A stretch of 64,000 bases of DNA from SB25 sp029560875 (GTDB lineage: Bacteria > Bacteroidota > Bacteroidia > Bacteroidales > Tenuifilaceae). The first letter of the stretch is position 1; each line of letters starts with the position of its first letter. A program made the position numbers and the translations under genes. This document shows, in pieces, positions 36,928 through 45,596 of this stretch. The DNA lies in NCBI GenBank assembly GCA_035388225.1, contig DAOOPM010000006.1:62001-126000 (forward strand). Direction: 5' to 3'. The notes under the pieces were generated by a model. It was not told where the DNA came from. It was given only the letters and a program-made list of their open reading frames with translations, and made no database searches.

Positions 36928-37971
36928 TTATTCCTTTTTTATGGCATTCCAGCCTTGAGCTGTTAATTTTATTTCATCCTCCGATGGTGTAACAAGGTAT
37001 GCTCCCTTGGTGGCTTCGGTTATATGACCAATAATTGAGACTCCTTTTATTTGAGCAATTGCTTCAAGGTTTGATATTGGAACTGTGAAGAGCAGTTCAT
37101 AGTCCTCACCGCCATTCAGAGCCGCAATGCTTGGTTCTATGCCAAGTTCTTCGGCCATTTTTGAGGTTTGTTCATCAATGGGTATTTTCTCAAGGTAAAC
37201 CCTGCAACCCTTATCGGAATTTTTGCAGATATGGAGTAGTTCCGACGATAATCCGTCCGAAATATCAATCATCGATGTTGGTTTTACACCCTTCTCTTTA
37301 AGTTCATCTATTACGTTTTTGCGGGCTTCGGGTTTAAGTATTCGTTCAAGAATGTAATCGTACTCTTTAAGTTGGGGTTTTGCTGTACCGTTATTTTCAA
37401 AAACCTTTTTTTCGCGTTCCAAGAGTTGAAGTCCCATATAGGCAGCACCCAGGTTGCCTGTTACGCATATTAAATCGTTTACTTGGGCTCCGTTGCGGTA
37501 TACAATGTCGGACTCGTTGACCTCGCCTATGGCTGTTACGCTTATTGTAAGACCAGTGTACGACGAGGATGTGTCACCTCCCACTAAATCAACATTATAC
37601 CTTTCGCATGCCAGTTTTATGCCTGCATAAAGTTCTTCCAAATCCTCCACGCAAAACCTTTTAGATATTCCTAGCGAAACGGTTATTTGGGTGGGTATAG
37701 CATTCATTGCGTAAACATCGCTGAGGTTTACTATAACAGCTTTGTAGCCAAGATGCTTCAGCGGAAAATATGTTAGGTCGAAATGGATTCCCTCTAGGAG
37801 TAAATCTGTTGTAACAACCATTTTTTTCCCCTTAGGTGATATTACAGCACAATCGTCGCCAATGCCAAAGGCTGTAGATGGATTTTTTGGTTGAAACGGC
37901 TCAGTCAATCTATCTATCAATCGGAATTCTCCCAATTCATAAAGTTCTGTTCTGCTCTGCTTGTTGCTCAT
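36928..37971 (-). CDS. thiL: Thiamine-monophosphate kinase ThiL
   Basis: A 347-residue ATP-dependent kinase making thiamine diphosphate from thiamine monophosphate. The N-terminal GIGDDCAVISPKGKKMVVTT-like region with the metal-binding Asp pair, GYKAVIVNLSDVYAMNA, LVGGDTSSS, GNLGAAYMGLQLL, and MIDISDGLSSEL with the phosphate-binding site are all in the expected order. The C-terminal GGEDYELLFTV is a family hallmark. A -7-like TAGTTTTG occurs upstream at 37988-37995. No TPP riboswitch or other thiamine gene is nearby. Confidence 0.96.
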   Translation of the reverse strand: MSNKQSRTELYELGEFRLIDRLTEPFQPKNPSTAFGIGDDCAVISPKGKKMVVTTDLLLEGIHFDLTYFPLKHLGYKAVIVNLSDVYAMNAIPTQITVSLGISKRFCVEDLEELYAGIKLACERYNVDLVGGDTSSSYTGLTISVTAIGEVNESDIVYRNGAQVNDLICVTGNLGAAYMGLQLLEREKKVFENNGTAKPQLKEYDYILERILKPEARKNVIDELKEKGVKPTSMIDISDGLSSELLHICKNSDKGCRVYLEKIPIDEQTSKMAEELGIEPSIAALNGGEDYELLFTVPISNLEAIAQIKGVSIIGHITEATKGAYLVTPSEDEIKLTAQGWNAIKKE

Positions 37972-37987
37972 CTTGGAATATTTTCTG

Positions 37988-37995
37988 CAAAACTA
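37988..37995 (-). promoter_or_regulatory. -7 element of thiL
   Basis: Plus-strand CAAAACTA reads TAGTTTTG, 17 bases before the ATG. No clear -33. Confidence 0.4.
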
Positions 37996-38105
37996 CCTAA
38001 AAATGTTTACATTGAAATGTACAGTTTTCTTAAACAAGGTCAAATCCGATTAAATTCGTTACAATTTTATTTCTTCACACCTGTAAACCCTTGTCATCTT
38101 TTTGT

Positions 38106-38113
38106 TAGTTTTG
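38106..38113 (+). promoter_or_regulatory. -7 element of the M23 peptidase gene
   Basis: TAGTTTTG fits TAnnTTTG. It lies inside the longest in-frame ORF (from 38102), which supports the downstream start at 38153. Confidence 0.4.
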
Positions 38114-38152
38114 GGACAAAATTTTTCTATTTACTTTTTTAAGATTGAAAAG

Positions 38153-39415
38153 ATGATTCGTAGGATTTTATTGATTTTAGTCATTGTTTTACTCTCAATT
38201 ATTGCAGTTGATTTATTTACAGGAACAAGCGGGGTGAACACCTCAAAGAAAGAACCCAAGTTTGTTGAAATTCCAGCCCCAATTCTAGAGTATGGCATAC
38301 CAGTTGATTCTTTTAATATTGTTGAAGGACAAATTCGCTGGGGGCAAACCATTGGCAATCTTCTGAATAGTTTAAGTATCAAAAACGAGATAATCAATAA
38401 ATTAGCTTTGATTGGCTCCGATACTTTTGACTCTAGAAAGGTAAAAGCTGGTAATCTGTATAAGGTTTTCTTTACAAAGGATACATCAAATACAGTTGCT
38501 TACTTGGTTTATGGCCATAGCGCAATTGATTTTTATGTTTTCGATTTCAGAGATTCGTTAAGAATTTACCCTTTCCAAAAAGAGGTAAAGGCTGTACGTA
38601 AGATTGATGAAGCTCAAATTAAATCATCGCTTTGGGAAACCATGAAAACATCGGGGATTAACCCTGTGTTGGCGTTGGATTTGTCCGATGTATTTGCTTG
38701 GACTGTCGATTTTTTTGGCCTTTTTCCTGGCGATAAATTTAGAGTAATGTACGATGAACTAATGATAGATAGTACCTCAATTGGCATAGGGACCATCTAT
38801 GCCGCTTGGTTCGAGCATCGGGGTGAGATGAACTATGCTTTCCGTTTCGAGCAAGACTCCGTATATAGCTACTGGGACGAAAAGGGTAATTCTCTTAAGA
38901 AATCATTCTTGAAAGCCCCCCTTCGATTCTCAAGAATTTCGAGCCGGTACAGCGGTAGCAGAATGCATCCTGTACTTAAAATTTATCGCCCGCACACTGG
39001 AGTAGATTATGCTGCGCCATCAGGTACGCCTGTTGTTGCCATAGGCGATGGGGCTGTAATAGAGAAAGGATATAATCATGCTGCAGGTAATTTTGTTAAG
39101 ATCCGTCATAATAGTGTATATACAACTGGTTACAACCACCTTTCGCGTTTCGGGAAGGGGATAGAAAAGGGAGTGCGGGTTAAGCAGGGCGATCTTATTG
39201 GTTATGTTGGCAGCACGGGTTACGCTACAGGCCCACACCTCGATCTCCGCTTTTGGATGAATGGAAAGGCTATTGACCCATTAAAGGTTAAGTCGCCACC
39301 TGTAGAGCCTATCAAACCTGAGAATATGATAAGGTTTACAATTGAGCGCGACAGTTTGCTGTCTATGCTCGATAGCACAAAAAACTTTGTTGTAGATACT
39401 TTGGCAACGAAGTAA
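38153..39415 (+). CDS. M23 family peptidoglycan DD-metallopeptidase, HLD variant
   Basis: A 420-residue membrane-anchored or exported protein. An N-terminal hydrophobic segment (about 1-20) is followed by a region with VEGQIRWGQTIGNLLNSLSI that looks like an OapA/LysM-type wall-binding unit, and a C-terminal LytM domain (about 275-395): SSRYSGSRMHP, then HTGVDYAAPSGTPV with the zinc His and Asp, YNHLSRF and GPHLDLRFW. The usual HxH near the end reads HLD, so one zinc-side His is an Asp. Bacteroidota peptidases of this group often vary here. ATG at 38153 is chosen because the extra 17 upstream residues overlap a promoter-like element. Confidence 0.9.
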   Translation: MIRRILLILVIVLLSIIAVDLFTGTSGVNTSKKEPKFVEIPAPILEYGIPVDSFNIVEGQIRWGQTIGNLLNSLSIKNEIINKLALIGSDTFDSRKVKAGNLYKVFFTKDTSNTVAYLVYGHSAIDFYVFDFRDSLRIYPFQKEVKAVRKIDEAQIKSSLWETMKTSGINPVLALDLSDVFAWTVDFFGLFPGDKFRVMYDELMIDSTSIGIGTIYAAWFEHRGEMNYAFRFEQDSVYSYWDEKGNSLKKSFLKAPLRFSRISSRYSGSRMHPVLKIYRPHTGVDYAAPSGTPVVAIGDGAVIEKGYNHAAGNFVKIRHNSVYTTGYNHLSRFGKGIEKGVRVKQGDLIGYVGSTGYATGPHLDLRFWMNGKAIDPLKVKSPPVEPIKPENMIRFTIERDSLLSMLDSTKNFVVDTLATK

Positions 39416-39446
39416 TGGTGCTAAAGTATCATTTCAGAAAAATTCA

Positions 39447-39454
39447 TAGCTTTG
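39447..39454 (+). promoter_or_regulatory. -7 element of the tatD gene
   Basis: TAGCTTTG fits TAnnTTTG, 22 bases before the ATG. The same 10-base sequence TAGCTTTGCA recurs before the gene at 63527. Confidence 0.4.
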
Positions 39455-39476
39455 CAGAATTAATTATCAGTATAAT

Positions 39477-40253
39477 ATGGTATTAATTGATACTCATTCC
39501 CATTTGTTTGCCGAGGAATTCAACTCCGATAGAGCTGATGTTCTGAAAAAGGCTGATGATGCTGGGATTAAATATCATATTATGCCTAATGTAGATTCAT
39601 CCACAACAGACCAACTACTAAAAGTTTCAAAGCAACACTCTCAGTGCTTTCCTTTAATGGGGCTGCATCCTACATCGGTTAAGGCCGATTTCGAGAGGGA
39701 GATTTTGCATGTTGAGTCAATGTTTAAGGATAACAAGTTCTTTGGAATTGGCGAGATAGGCATAGATTTGTACTGGGATAAAACTCACCTTGAGCAGCAA
39801 AAAATAGCCTTTAGGCATCAGCTTAGGCTTGCAAAAAAACTGAAACTACCAGTAGTTATTCACTCAAGAAATTCGTTCGATGAAATTTTTGATGTAGTTG
39901 ATAGTGAGTTAGATTCGGATTTGTGCGGAGTATTTCATTGTTTCACTGGAAGTTTGGAACAGTATCATCATATTAAGGAATACAAAACATTTAAGGTTGG
40001 TATTGGAGGTGTTGTTACCTATAAGAATGGAGGAATAGGCAATATTCTTCATGAGATTGAATTAAGTGACATTCTTTTAGAAACCGATTCCCCATACCTA
40101 TCACCTGTGCCTGTGAGGGGGAGTCGAAATGAGAGTTACAACCTTATCCATATAGCAATTAAAGTTGCCGAAATTTACGGATTATCAGTTGAAGACATAG
40201 CAAAGCAAACATTTATAAACAGTCAGGAACTATTTAACTTACCAATAGAGTAA
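39477..40253 (+). CDS. tatD: TatD family metal-dependent DNase
   Basis: A 258-residue TIM-barrel hydrolase with 3'-5' exonuclease activity known for the family, used in DNA repair and fragment removal. Metal ligands are visible in order: DTHSHLFAEEF (His7, His9), GEIGIDLYW (Glu), VIHSRNSFDE (His), VFHCFTGS (His) and LLETDSPYL (Asp). Length is typical. Its stop overlaps the start of the asparaginase gene by one base (TAATG), so the two are translated as a coupled pair, though their functions are unrelated. Confidence 0.94.
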   Translation: MVLIDTHSHLFAEEFNSDRADVLKKADDAGIKYHIMPNVDSSTTDQLLKVSKQHSQCFPLMGLHPTSVKADFEREILHVESMFKDNKFFGIGEIGIDLYWDKTHLEQQKIAFRHQLRLAKKLKLPVVIHSRNSFDEIFDVVDSELDSDLCGVFHCFTGSLEQYHHIKEYKTFKVGIGGVVTYKNGGIGNILHEIELSDILLETDSPYLSPVPVRGSRNESYNLIHIAIKVAEIYGLSVEDIAKQTFINSQELFNLPIE

Positions 40254-41287
40254 TGCATAAAAACACATCTATACTTATTATATATACTGGCGGAACAATT
40301 GGAATGAAGCAAAATCCTGAAACAGGAGCATTATCGCCATTTAATTTTGAGCAGATAGAGCAGGAGGTTCCTGAGTTGCGCAAGTTTGGGTTTGACCTGC
40401 ATACATACTCGTTTGAGCCACCAATCGATTCGTCAGATATCACCCCTGATTTTTGGGTGAGTTTAGCAAAGATTATTGAGCAGAACTATACTAAATATAA
40501 CGGTTTTGTTATTCTTCATGGAACTGATACTATGTCGTTTACAGCATCGGCTCTTAGTTTTATGCTCGAAGGGCTTGATAAGCCTGTTGTGCTAACAGGT
40601 TCTCAACTTCCAATAGGAATGCTCCGTACCGATGGCAAGGAGAACTTAATAAGCGCAGTAGAAATTGCTGCAGCGCAGCAAAACGGCCAACCCATGGTGC
40701 CCGAGGTAACAATTTTCTTCGAGAATAGGCTTTACCGCGGAAACCGGACAACCAAGCATAATGCAGAGCACTTCAACGCTTTCCGCTCCGATAATTATCC
40801 TTTCCTTGCCGAGGCAGGAATAACCATTAAGTATAACTTCCCTTTTATTCATTACACTACAGGAAAACAAGATTTGAGAATTCACACGAAACTCGATTCA
40901 AGTATTGGTGTACTAAAGTTGTTCCCGGGAATTACTCCTGAAATTGTTAAGGCCGTTACTGAATCAAAAGGAGTAAAAGCTATTGTTATTGAAACATTTG
41001 GCTCAGGAAATGCGTTAAGTCGTCAGTGGTTTCTCGATATAATTAGCGAGGCTGTTAAAAATAATATTATAATCCTTAACGTTACTCAATGTAAGGCTGG
41101 TAGTGTTGATATGGACAAGTACGATAATGGGTTAAAGCTAAAAAATATTGGAGTTGTTAGTGGATACGATATAACTTTTGAAGCCGCAATAGCCAAGTTG
41201 ATGTTTTTAATGGGTAAAGGTTTTTATGGAGAAAAACTGGCAAAAGAGTTAACAAAATCAATTAGTGGAGAAATAACCCTGCATTAG
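40253..41287 (+). CDS. ansA: Type I L-asparaginase
   Basis: A 344-residue cytoplasmic amidohydrolase that converts asparagine to aspartate and ammonia. Both threonine active-site motifs are present: IIYTGGTIGMKQNP (nucleophile Thr near residue 14) and LHGTDTMSFTASALSF (Thr-Asp of the charge relay). QLPIGMLRTDGKENL and the C-terminal VTQCKAGSVDM complete the type I fold. No signal peptide is seen, agreeing with type I rather than the periplasmic type II enzyme. It overlaps tatD by one base. Confidence 0.94.
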   Translation: MHKNTSILIIYTGGTIGMKQNPETGALSPFNFEQIEQEVPELRKFGFDLHTYSFEPPIDSSDITPDFWVSLAKIIEQNYTKYNGFVILHGTDTMSFTASALSFMLEGLDKPVVLTGSQLPIGMLRTDGKENLISAVEIAAAQQNGQPMVPEVTIFFENRLYRGNRTTKHNAEHFNAFRSDNYPFLAEAGITIKYNFPFIHYTTGKQDLRIHTKLDSSIGVLKLFPGITPEIVKAVTESKGVKAIVIETFGSGNALSRQWFLDIISEAVKNNIIILNVTQCKAGSVDMDKYDNGLKLKNIGVVSGYDITFEAAIAKLMFLMGKGFYGEKLAKELTKSISGEITLH

Positions 41288-41290
41288 TCA

Positions 41291-41321
41291 TTGTTTTTTT
41301 CAATATTTTTTTTGTAATTTG
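41291..41321 (+). promoter_or_regulatory. Possible promoter of tRNA-Ser
   Basis: TTG (41291-41293), a 21-base spacer and an imperfect -7 element TAATTTG, about 40 bases before the tRNA. Confidence 0.35.
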
Positions 41322-41360
41322 CGCCACGAATTTTGCGTTTTTTAACATGGAGTGAATATG

Positions 41361-41448
41361 GGAGAGATGGCCGAGTGGTCGAAGGCGCACGCCTGGAAAG
41401 TGTGTAGGCTCCAAAAGGGCCTCATGGGTTCGAATCCCATTCTCTCCG
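41361..41448 (+). tRNA. tRNA-Ser (anticodon GGA)
   Basis: An 88-base tRNA with acceptor arms GGAGAGA (41361-41367) and TCTCTCC (41441-41447), discriminator G, anticodon loop CTGGAAA reading GGA, a long serine-type variable arm (about 41404-41425) and the T-arm GGGTTCGAATCCC. The CCA end is not encoded. It lies between the asparaginase gene and the ExbB operon on the same strand. Confidence 0.97.
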
Positions 41449-41525
41449 CATTAATTTGGATTTTTTTAAAACGATAATTAATTTTAAAACAAAACCCTTA
41501 GTAATAATTTAACGACAAACAAACT

Positions 41526-42320
41526 ATGAAAAAGCTATTTGCATTAGTTGCAATTTTAGGAGTGCTCGGTATGGGAGCAACCTATGTATCAGCTCAGAAT
41601 GAGACTGCCGCAAAAGCCGACACTGCTGCCGTTGCTCAGGCAACTACAGATCAGGCTGCTGCCACAACAGCTCCTGCTGAAGAACAATCTTTACACAAAC
41701 AAATTAAAACCAAGTTCATCGAAGGTGGTCCTGGTTTTATGGCATCAATTCTTTTGACTTTAATTTTTGGTTTAGCTATTGTAATTGAGCGTATCATTTA
41801 CTTAAACTTAGCAACAACCAATACTGACAAGTTATTAAAGAAGATTGAAGAAGCAATTAACACTGGAGGTATTGACGCTGCTAAAGAAGTTTGCCGAAAC
41901 ACTCGTGGTCCTGTTGCAAGTATTTTCTACCAAGGTCTAGATCGTTCACACGAAGGTATTGATGTAGTTGAGAAATCTATTGTTGCTTACGGATCTGTTC
42001 AAATGGGTCAATTAGAAAGCGGACTTACTTGGATTGCCCTATTCATCGCTCTTGCTCCAATGCTTGGGTTCATGGGTACTGTAATTGGTATGATTGGTGC
42101 TTTTGACGCTATTCAAGCCGCTGGTGATATCTCTCCCTCCCTTGTAGCTGGTGGTATTAAAGTTGCGCTTATTACAACCGTATTCGGTCTTATCGTAGCG
42201 ATTATTCTTCAGATTTTCTACAACTATCTTCTTTCTAAGATTGACAAGATTACCAATGGTATGGAAGATGCCTCTATTAGTCTTCTTGACATCCTAGTTA
42301 AGTATAACCTTAAAAAGTAA
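41526..42320 (+). CDS. exbB: ExbB/TolQ/MotA family proton channel protein
   Basis: A 264-residue inner-membrane protein. An N-terminal hydrophobic signal (1-23) and an Ala/Thr-rich stretch (about 25-55) precede the ExbB core with three membrane helices: near 72-95 (FMASILLTLIFGLAIVIERI), about 165-190 (GLTWIALFIALAPMLGFMGTVIG) and about 205-232 (VALITTVFGLIVAIILQIFY). The core motif LGFMGTVIGMI and ALITTVFGLI is characteristic. With two ExbD genes downstream it should use proton motive force to power TonB-dependent receptors or a related envelope task. Confidence 0.93.
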   Translation: MKKLFALVAILGVLGMGATYVSAQNETAAKADTAAVAQATTDQAAATTAPAEEQSLHKQIKTKFIEGGPGFMASILLTLIFGLAIVIERIIYLNLATTNTDKLLKKIEEAINTGGIDAAKEVCRNTRGPVASIFYQGLDRSHEGIDVVEKSIVAYGSVQMGQLESGLTWIALFIALAPMLGFMGTVIGMIGAFDAIQAAGDISPSLVAGGIKVALITTVFGLIVAIILQIFYNYLLSKIDKITNGMEDASISLLDILVKYNLKK

Positions 42321-42325
42321 TTACA

Positions 42326-42751
42326 ATGCAAAATAGCTCAATGTCGAAAATACTTAAGGTATTATCGTGGCTATTGATGGGTGTTTCTGTTATAATGACA
42401 GCCTTGTTCTACACAGGCAATATGTCAGAGGAGCCATTTATTATGTGGGCTTACTTACTATTTGCTGTGGCAGGATTATTGGCTCTAGTTTTTCCGGTAT
42501 ATTTCTTTATCAGAAACCCCAAAAATGCCGTTAAGACCTTAGCAGGATTAGCAGTTATGGGCTTGGTGTTTGTAATTGGTTATATACTTGCCGATTCAAC
42601 TCCAATTTTTTCACCCACTCAGAATCCAGATTTATCAAATACTTCTGTTCTAATCCTCACAGATACAGGACTTATTGCTACTTACGTTATGTTTGGTGTG
42701 GCAATGGTTTTACTACTCTATACTGGAGTAAGAAGTGTTATTAACAAGTAG
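42326..42751 (+). CDS. Four-helix membrane protein between exbB and exbD, unknown function
   Basis: I do not recognise a family for this 141-residue protein. It has four hydrophobic segments at about 12-28, 38-58, 70-88 and 112-132. The gene starts 5 bases after exbB and precedes the exbD genes, so it belongs to the same transcript. Such extra membrane proteins between ExbB and ExbD recur in Bacteroidota and may be an added subunit, which is inference. Confidence 0.7.
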   Translation: MQNSSMSKILKVLSWLLMGVSVIMTALFYTGNMSEEPFIMWAYLLFAVAGLLALVFPVYFFIRNPKNAVKTLAGLAVMGLVFVIGYILADSTPIFSPTQNPDLSNTSVLILTDTGLIATYVMFGVAMVLLLYTGVRSVINK

Positions 42752-42806
42752 TTGAATATTCGGTTAGCCCAATTTTATGGGCTAACCCAAATAATACAAT
42801 ACTGAA

Positions 42807-43385
42807 ATGGCAAGAAAAGTACCAGAAATCAATGCTAGTTCGATGGCCGACATCGCGTTCTTGCTTTTGATTTTCTTCCTGATGACCACAACTATGAATG
42901 TGGACACAGGCTTACCACGTATGCTTCCGCCTATGCCCGATCCTAGTGTTAAGCAGGACGATGTTGAGGTTAAGCAGAGAAACGTTTTTACTGTATTAAT
43001 CAACAAGAGCGATAGACTACTTGTTCGTGGCGAGCCCATGGATGTTTCCTTGCTCAAGGAGAAGACAAAGGAATTTGTTATGAATCCCAATAACGATGCC
43101 AATATGTCTGAGCAAGAAGAAAAGGATGTGCCGATGATTGGAAAATTCAATGTATCTAAGGGTGTAGTTTCTCTTCAGAACGATAGAGGAACATCATATA
43201 CCATGTACATGAAGGTTCAGAACGAGTTGGTTGCTGCTTACAATGAACTTCGAGAGGATTTGTCGCGAAGTAACTTTGGTAAACCTTACGATAAACTCTC
43301 AGAAGATGAGAAAGAGGCGATAGGCAAAGCAATACCTTCTCGTATATCAGAGGCTGAACCTAAAAATATTGGAGGGAAAAAGTAA
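42807..43385 (+). CDS. exbD: ExbD/TolR family biopolymer transport protein (first copy)
   Basis: A 192-residue protein with the ExbD layout: a short basic cytoplasmic N-terminus (MARKVPEINASSMADIAF), one membrane helix (about 16-33, FLLLIFFLMTTTMN) containing the key acidic residue Asp15 of ADIAF just before the helix, then a periplasmic domain. The periplasmic part is longer than in E. coli ExbD. It overlaps the second exbD by one base (TAATG), so translation is coupled. Confidence 0.92.
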   Translation: MARKVPEINASSMADIAFLLLIFFLMTTTMNVDTGLPRMLPPMPDPSVKQDDVEVKQRNVFTVLINKSDRLLVRGEPMDVSLLKEKTKEFVMNPNNDANMSEQEEKDVPMIGKFNVSKGVVSLQNDRGTSYTMYMKVQNELVAAYNELREDLSRSNFGKPYDKLSEDEKEAIGKAIPSRISEAEPKNIGGKK

Positions 43386-43855
43386 TGGCAAAATTTGGAC
43401 GTAAAGGAAAAGATGATATGCCTGCCATATCAACTGCTTCATTGCCCGATATCGTGTTTATGCTGTTGTTCTTTTTTATGGTTAGTACAACAATGCGTGA
43501 AACCAGCCTTATGGTCTCTTCAAGGCTACCATCCGCAACTGAGGTTGCTAAACTTGAGAAGAAATCGTTAGTATCTTACATTTATGTTGGGCCCCCCATT
43601 AAAAGTTTTCAGGGTTTATATGGAACAGAGCCTCGCATTCAGCTTAATGATAGTTTTAAGAGCTTGGATGATATCCGTGACTTTATTTCATCTGAGCGCG
43701 ATGCTATGAGCGAATCCGATAGACCTTTGCTTACAACATCGTTAAAAGTTGATGAGGATACTCGTATGGGTGTTGTAACTGATATTAAACAGGAACTTCG
43801 TAAGGCTAGCGCACTTAAGATTAACTATGCTGCTAAGAAAGTTGAGAAAAAGTAA
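43385..43855 (+). CDS. exbD: ExbD/TolR family biopolymer transport protein (second copy)
   Basis: A 156-residue ExbD homologue: basic N-terminus (MAKFGRKGKDD), the conserved segment STASLPDIVFMLLFFFMVSTTM with the essential Asp22 entering the single helix (about 22-38), then a periplasmic domain ending in KINYAAKKVEKK. Paired ExbD copies behind one ExbB are common in Bacteroidota and may form a mixed dimer in the pentamer pore. A terminator follows. Confidence 0.92.
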   Translation: MAKFGRKGKDDMPAISTASLPDIVFMLLFFFMVSTTMRETSLMVSSRLPSATEVAKLEKKSLVSYIYVGPPIKSFQGLYGTEPRIQLNDSFKSLDDIRDFISSERDAMSESDRPLLTTSLKVDEDTRMGVVTDIKQELRKASALKINYAAKKVEKK

Positions 43856-43875
43856 TTTTTCCACTTAATAAGAAT

Positions 43876-43904
43876 AAAAAGGAGGATTTTTCCTCCTTTT
43901 TTTA
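43876..43904 (+). terminator. Terminator of the exbB-exbD operon
   Basis: Stem AAAAAGGAGGA (43876-43886) / TCCTCCTTTTT (43891-43901) with loop TTTT and T-run. Confidence 0.85.
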
Positions 43905-43935
43905 TTTGACTCAATTAACATTTCCTTTGGTATGG

Positions 43936-43969
43936 TTGTTTTATATATTATCAATCCAAACTATATTTG
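43936..43969 (+). promoter_or_regulatory. Promoter of the alkaline phosphatase gene
   Basis: TTG (43936-43938), 23-base spacer, TATATTTG (43962-43969). It leaves only about 10 bases before ATG 43986 and lies inside the longer in-frame ORF that begins at 43932. Confidence 0.5.
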
Positions 43970-43985
43970 CATTAAACTAATTATA

Positions 43986-45410
43986 ATGAGAATAAAACTT
44001 TTATTATCCTTCCTTGTTATCTCTGTTGTGCTGAACAGTTGTAATATTTCACAAAAGAACTATAAGGCCAAGTATGTGTTTCTATTTATAGGCGATGGAA
44101 TGGGAATACAGCAAGTGAATATGGCACAGTTATATGCCGATAGTGTTCTTCGCGATCCTTTAGGTGTTGTTTTCACAAAGTTCCCCGTCACAGGTATTTC
44201 TACTACTCATGCTGCAACTCGTTATATAACCTGCTCCGCAGCAGCAGGAACAGCCCTCTCAACAGGAACTAAAACATCTATTGGGACAATTGGATTGAAT
44301 GCAGATCATACCGATACCCTTTTTAGTATTGCAAAACAATTTAAGGAAGCTGGGCGGAAAGTAGCTATTCTAACCAGTGTCAGCATTGACCATGCTACAC
44401 CTGCTGCTTTTTATGCACACAAGGGCTCAAGGAGCAGTTATTACGAAATAGCAAAAGATTTATTGGTTAGCAATTACGATTTTTTTGCCTCAGGCGGATT
44501 TGTAGAACCTTACGGCTCCAAGAAAGATTCTGGATCAGTCCCAATATATCAACTTGGGGCTGAAAGGGGAATTAACTTTACTCAAACATTCTCGGGCGTT
44601 GATTCGTTGTTGAATGTTAAAACAAATTCCATTGTTTACTCTGTTCCAAATCCAGCACCTAGCAGTACTTTGCTGTATGAGATTGATAGGGCAGATAGTG
44701 ATATAACCCTTGAGGATATTACCAGAAAGGCTATAGAAGTAGTTGATAATCCTAATGGATTTTTCATGATGGTCGAAGGGGGAAAGATAGATTGGGCTTG
44801 CCACGATAACGATGCAGCAACGGTGATTAACGAAGTGCTTGCATTTTCTCGCTCTGTTAATGCTGCTTTCGAATTTTACAAAAAGCACCCTAATGAAACT
44901 TTAATAATTGTGACGGCTGACCATGAAACAGGCGGAATGTCCCTTGGAAACGAGGCTAATGGGTACAAGAATTTTTTAAGTATTTTGCGCAACCAAAAGA
45001 TGTCGCAGGAGAAACTTCACCAAACCATTGAAAATTACCATAACGGTAACCCTAATGCAAGTTTCAATCAGGTTATGGACATAATCCAACAAAATACCGG
45101 ATTATCTTTAACCGGAGGTTATGCTTTAAGCCCAGAAGAACTAGAACAGTTAAGGCAGGCTTACAACCTTTACTTTGGTGTTAAGCAAACGAATAACAGC
45201 AAAAACGAGTATAGCAAAACCGATTTATTAGTAAGAACGGCACTCTCAATTTTAAACAAAAAAGCAGGGATTGGATGGACTAGTGGAACTCATACAGGAT
45301 CGCCTGTCCCAATATTTGTCATAGGGGAGGGGCAGGCGCTTTTCAATCACTTTATGGACAACACCGATATACCCAAGAATATTCTCAAATCAACAGGAAT
45401 TAAAAAATAA
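43986..45410 (+). CDS. phoA: Alkaline phosphatase lipoprotein
   Basis: A 474-residue exported phosphomonoesterase. The signal peptide ends in LNSC, so Cys18 is probably lipidated. The alkaline phosphatase core follows: FLFIGDGMGIQQ (metal Asp), TCSAAAGTALSTGTKTS with the nucleophilic serine, KVAILTSVSIDHATPAAFYAH, MMVEGGKIDWACHDND (metal ligands), VTADHETGGMSLG and SGTHTGSPVPIF (His ligand). ATG at 43986 is preferred over 43932 because the longer version overlaps its promoter. It frees phosphate from organic esters outside the cytoplasm. No PhoB box was recognised. Confidence 0.94.
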   Translation: MRIKLLLSFLVISVVLNSCNISQKNYKAKYVFLFIGDGMGIQQVNMAQLYADSVLRDPLGVVFTKFPVTGISTTHAATRYITCSAAAGTALSTGTKTSIGTIGLNADHTDTLFSIAKQFKEAGRKVAILTSVSIDHATPAAFYAHKGSRSSYYEIAKDLLVSNYDFFASGGFVEPYGSKKDSGSVPIYQLGAERGINFTQTFSGVDSLLNVKTNSIVYSVPNPAPSSTLLYEIDRADSDITLEDITRKAIEVVDNPNGFFMMVEGGKIDWACHDNDAATVINEVLAFSRSVNAAFEFYKKHPNETLIIVTADHETGGMSLGNEANGYKNFLSILRNQKMSQEKLHQTIENYHNGNPNASFNQVMDIIQQNTGLSLTGGYALSPEELEQLRQAYNLYFGVKQTNNSKNEYSKTDLLVRTALSILNKKAGIGWTSGTHTGSPVPIFVIGEGQALFNHFMDNTDIPKNILKSTGIKK

Positions 45411-45412
45411 TT

Positions 45413-45438
45413 AGAGGGCTCAGCCCTCTTTTTTTTCG
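45413..45438 (+). terminator. Terminator of the alkaline phosphatase gene
   Basis: Stem AGAGGGC (45413-45419) / GCCCTCT (45423-45429), loop TCA, T-run. Confidence 0.85.
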
Positions 45439-45472
45439 CCTAATAAGAATGTAATAAAATTTACATTTTTTT

Positions 45473-45480
45473 TAAATTTG
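45473..45480 (+). promoter_or_regulatory. Possible -7 element of the six-gene envelope operon
   Basis: TAAATTTG fits TAnnTTTG but is 116 bases from the first ATG and has no clear -33. The 45439-45596 gap is otherwise AT-rich with long A-runs and no gene. Confidence 0.3.
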
Positions 45481-45596
45481 ACTAATGCTATTAATCAATA
45501 GGTTATTAGATGTATTTGTGACTCAAAAAAACTTTCACATTAAAAAAAAAAGTAATAAATTTACTAATCCATAAACTTTTAATATTTACATTTTAT

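Noticed and set aside
37972..38105. Possible TPP riboswitch upstream of thiL
   Set aside because: No CUGAGA-type conserved element or suitable stems were seen, and the thiL leader would be very short.
43932..43985. Longer start of the alkaline phosphatase
   Set aside because: The extra residues spoil the lipoprotein signal peptide and overlap a promoter-like TTG-N23-TATATTTG.
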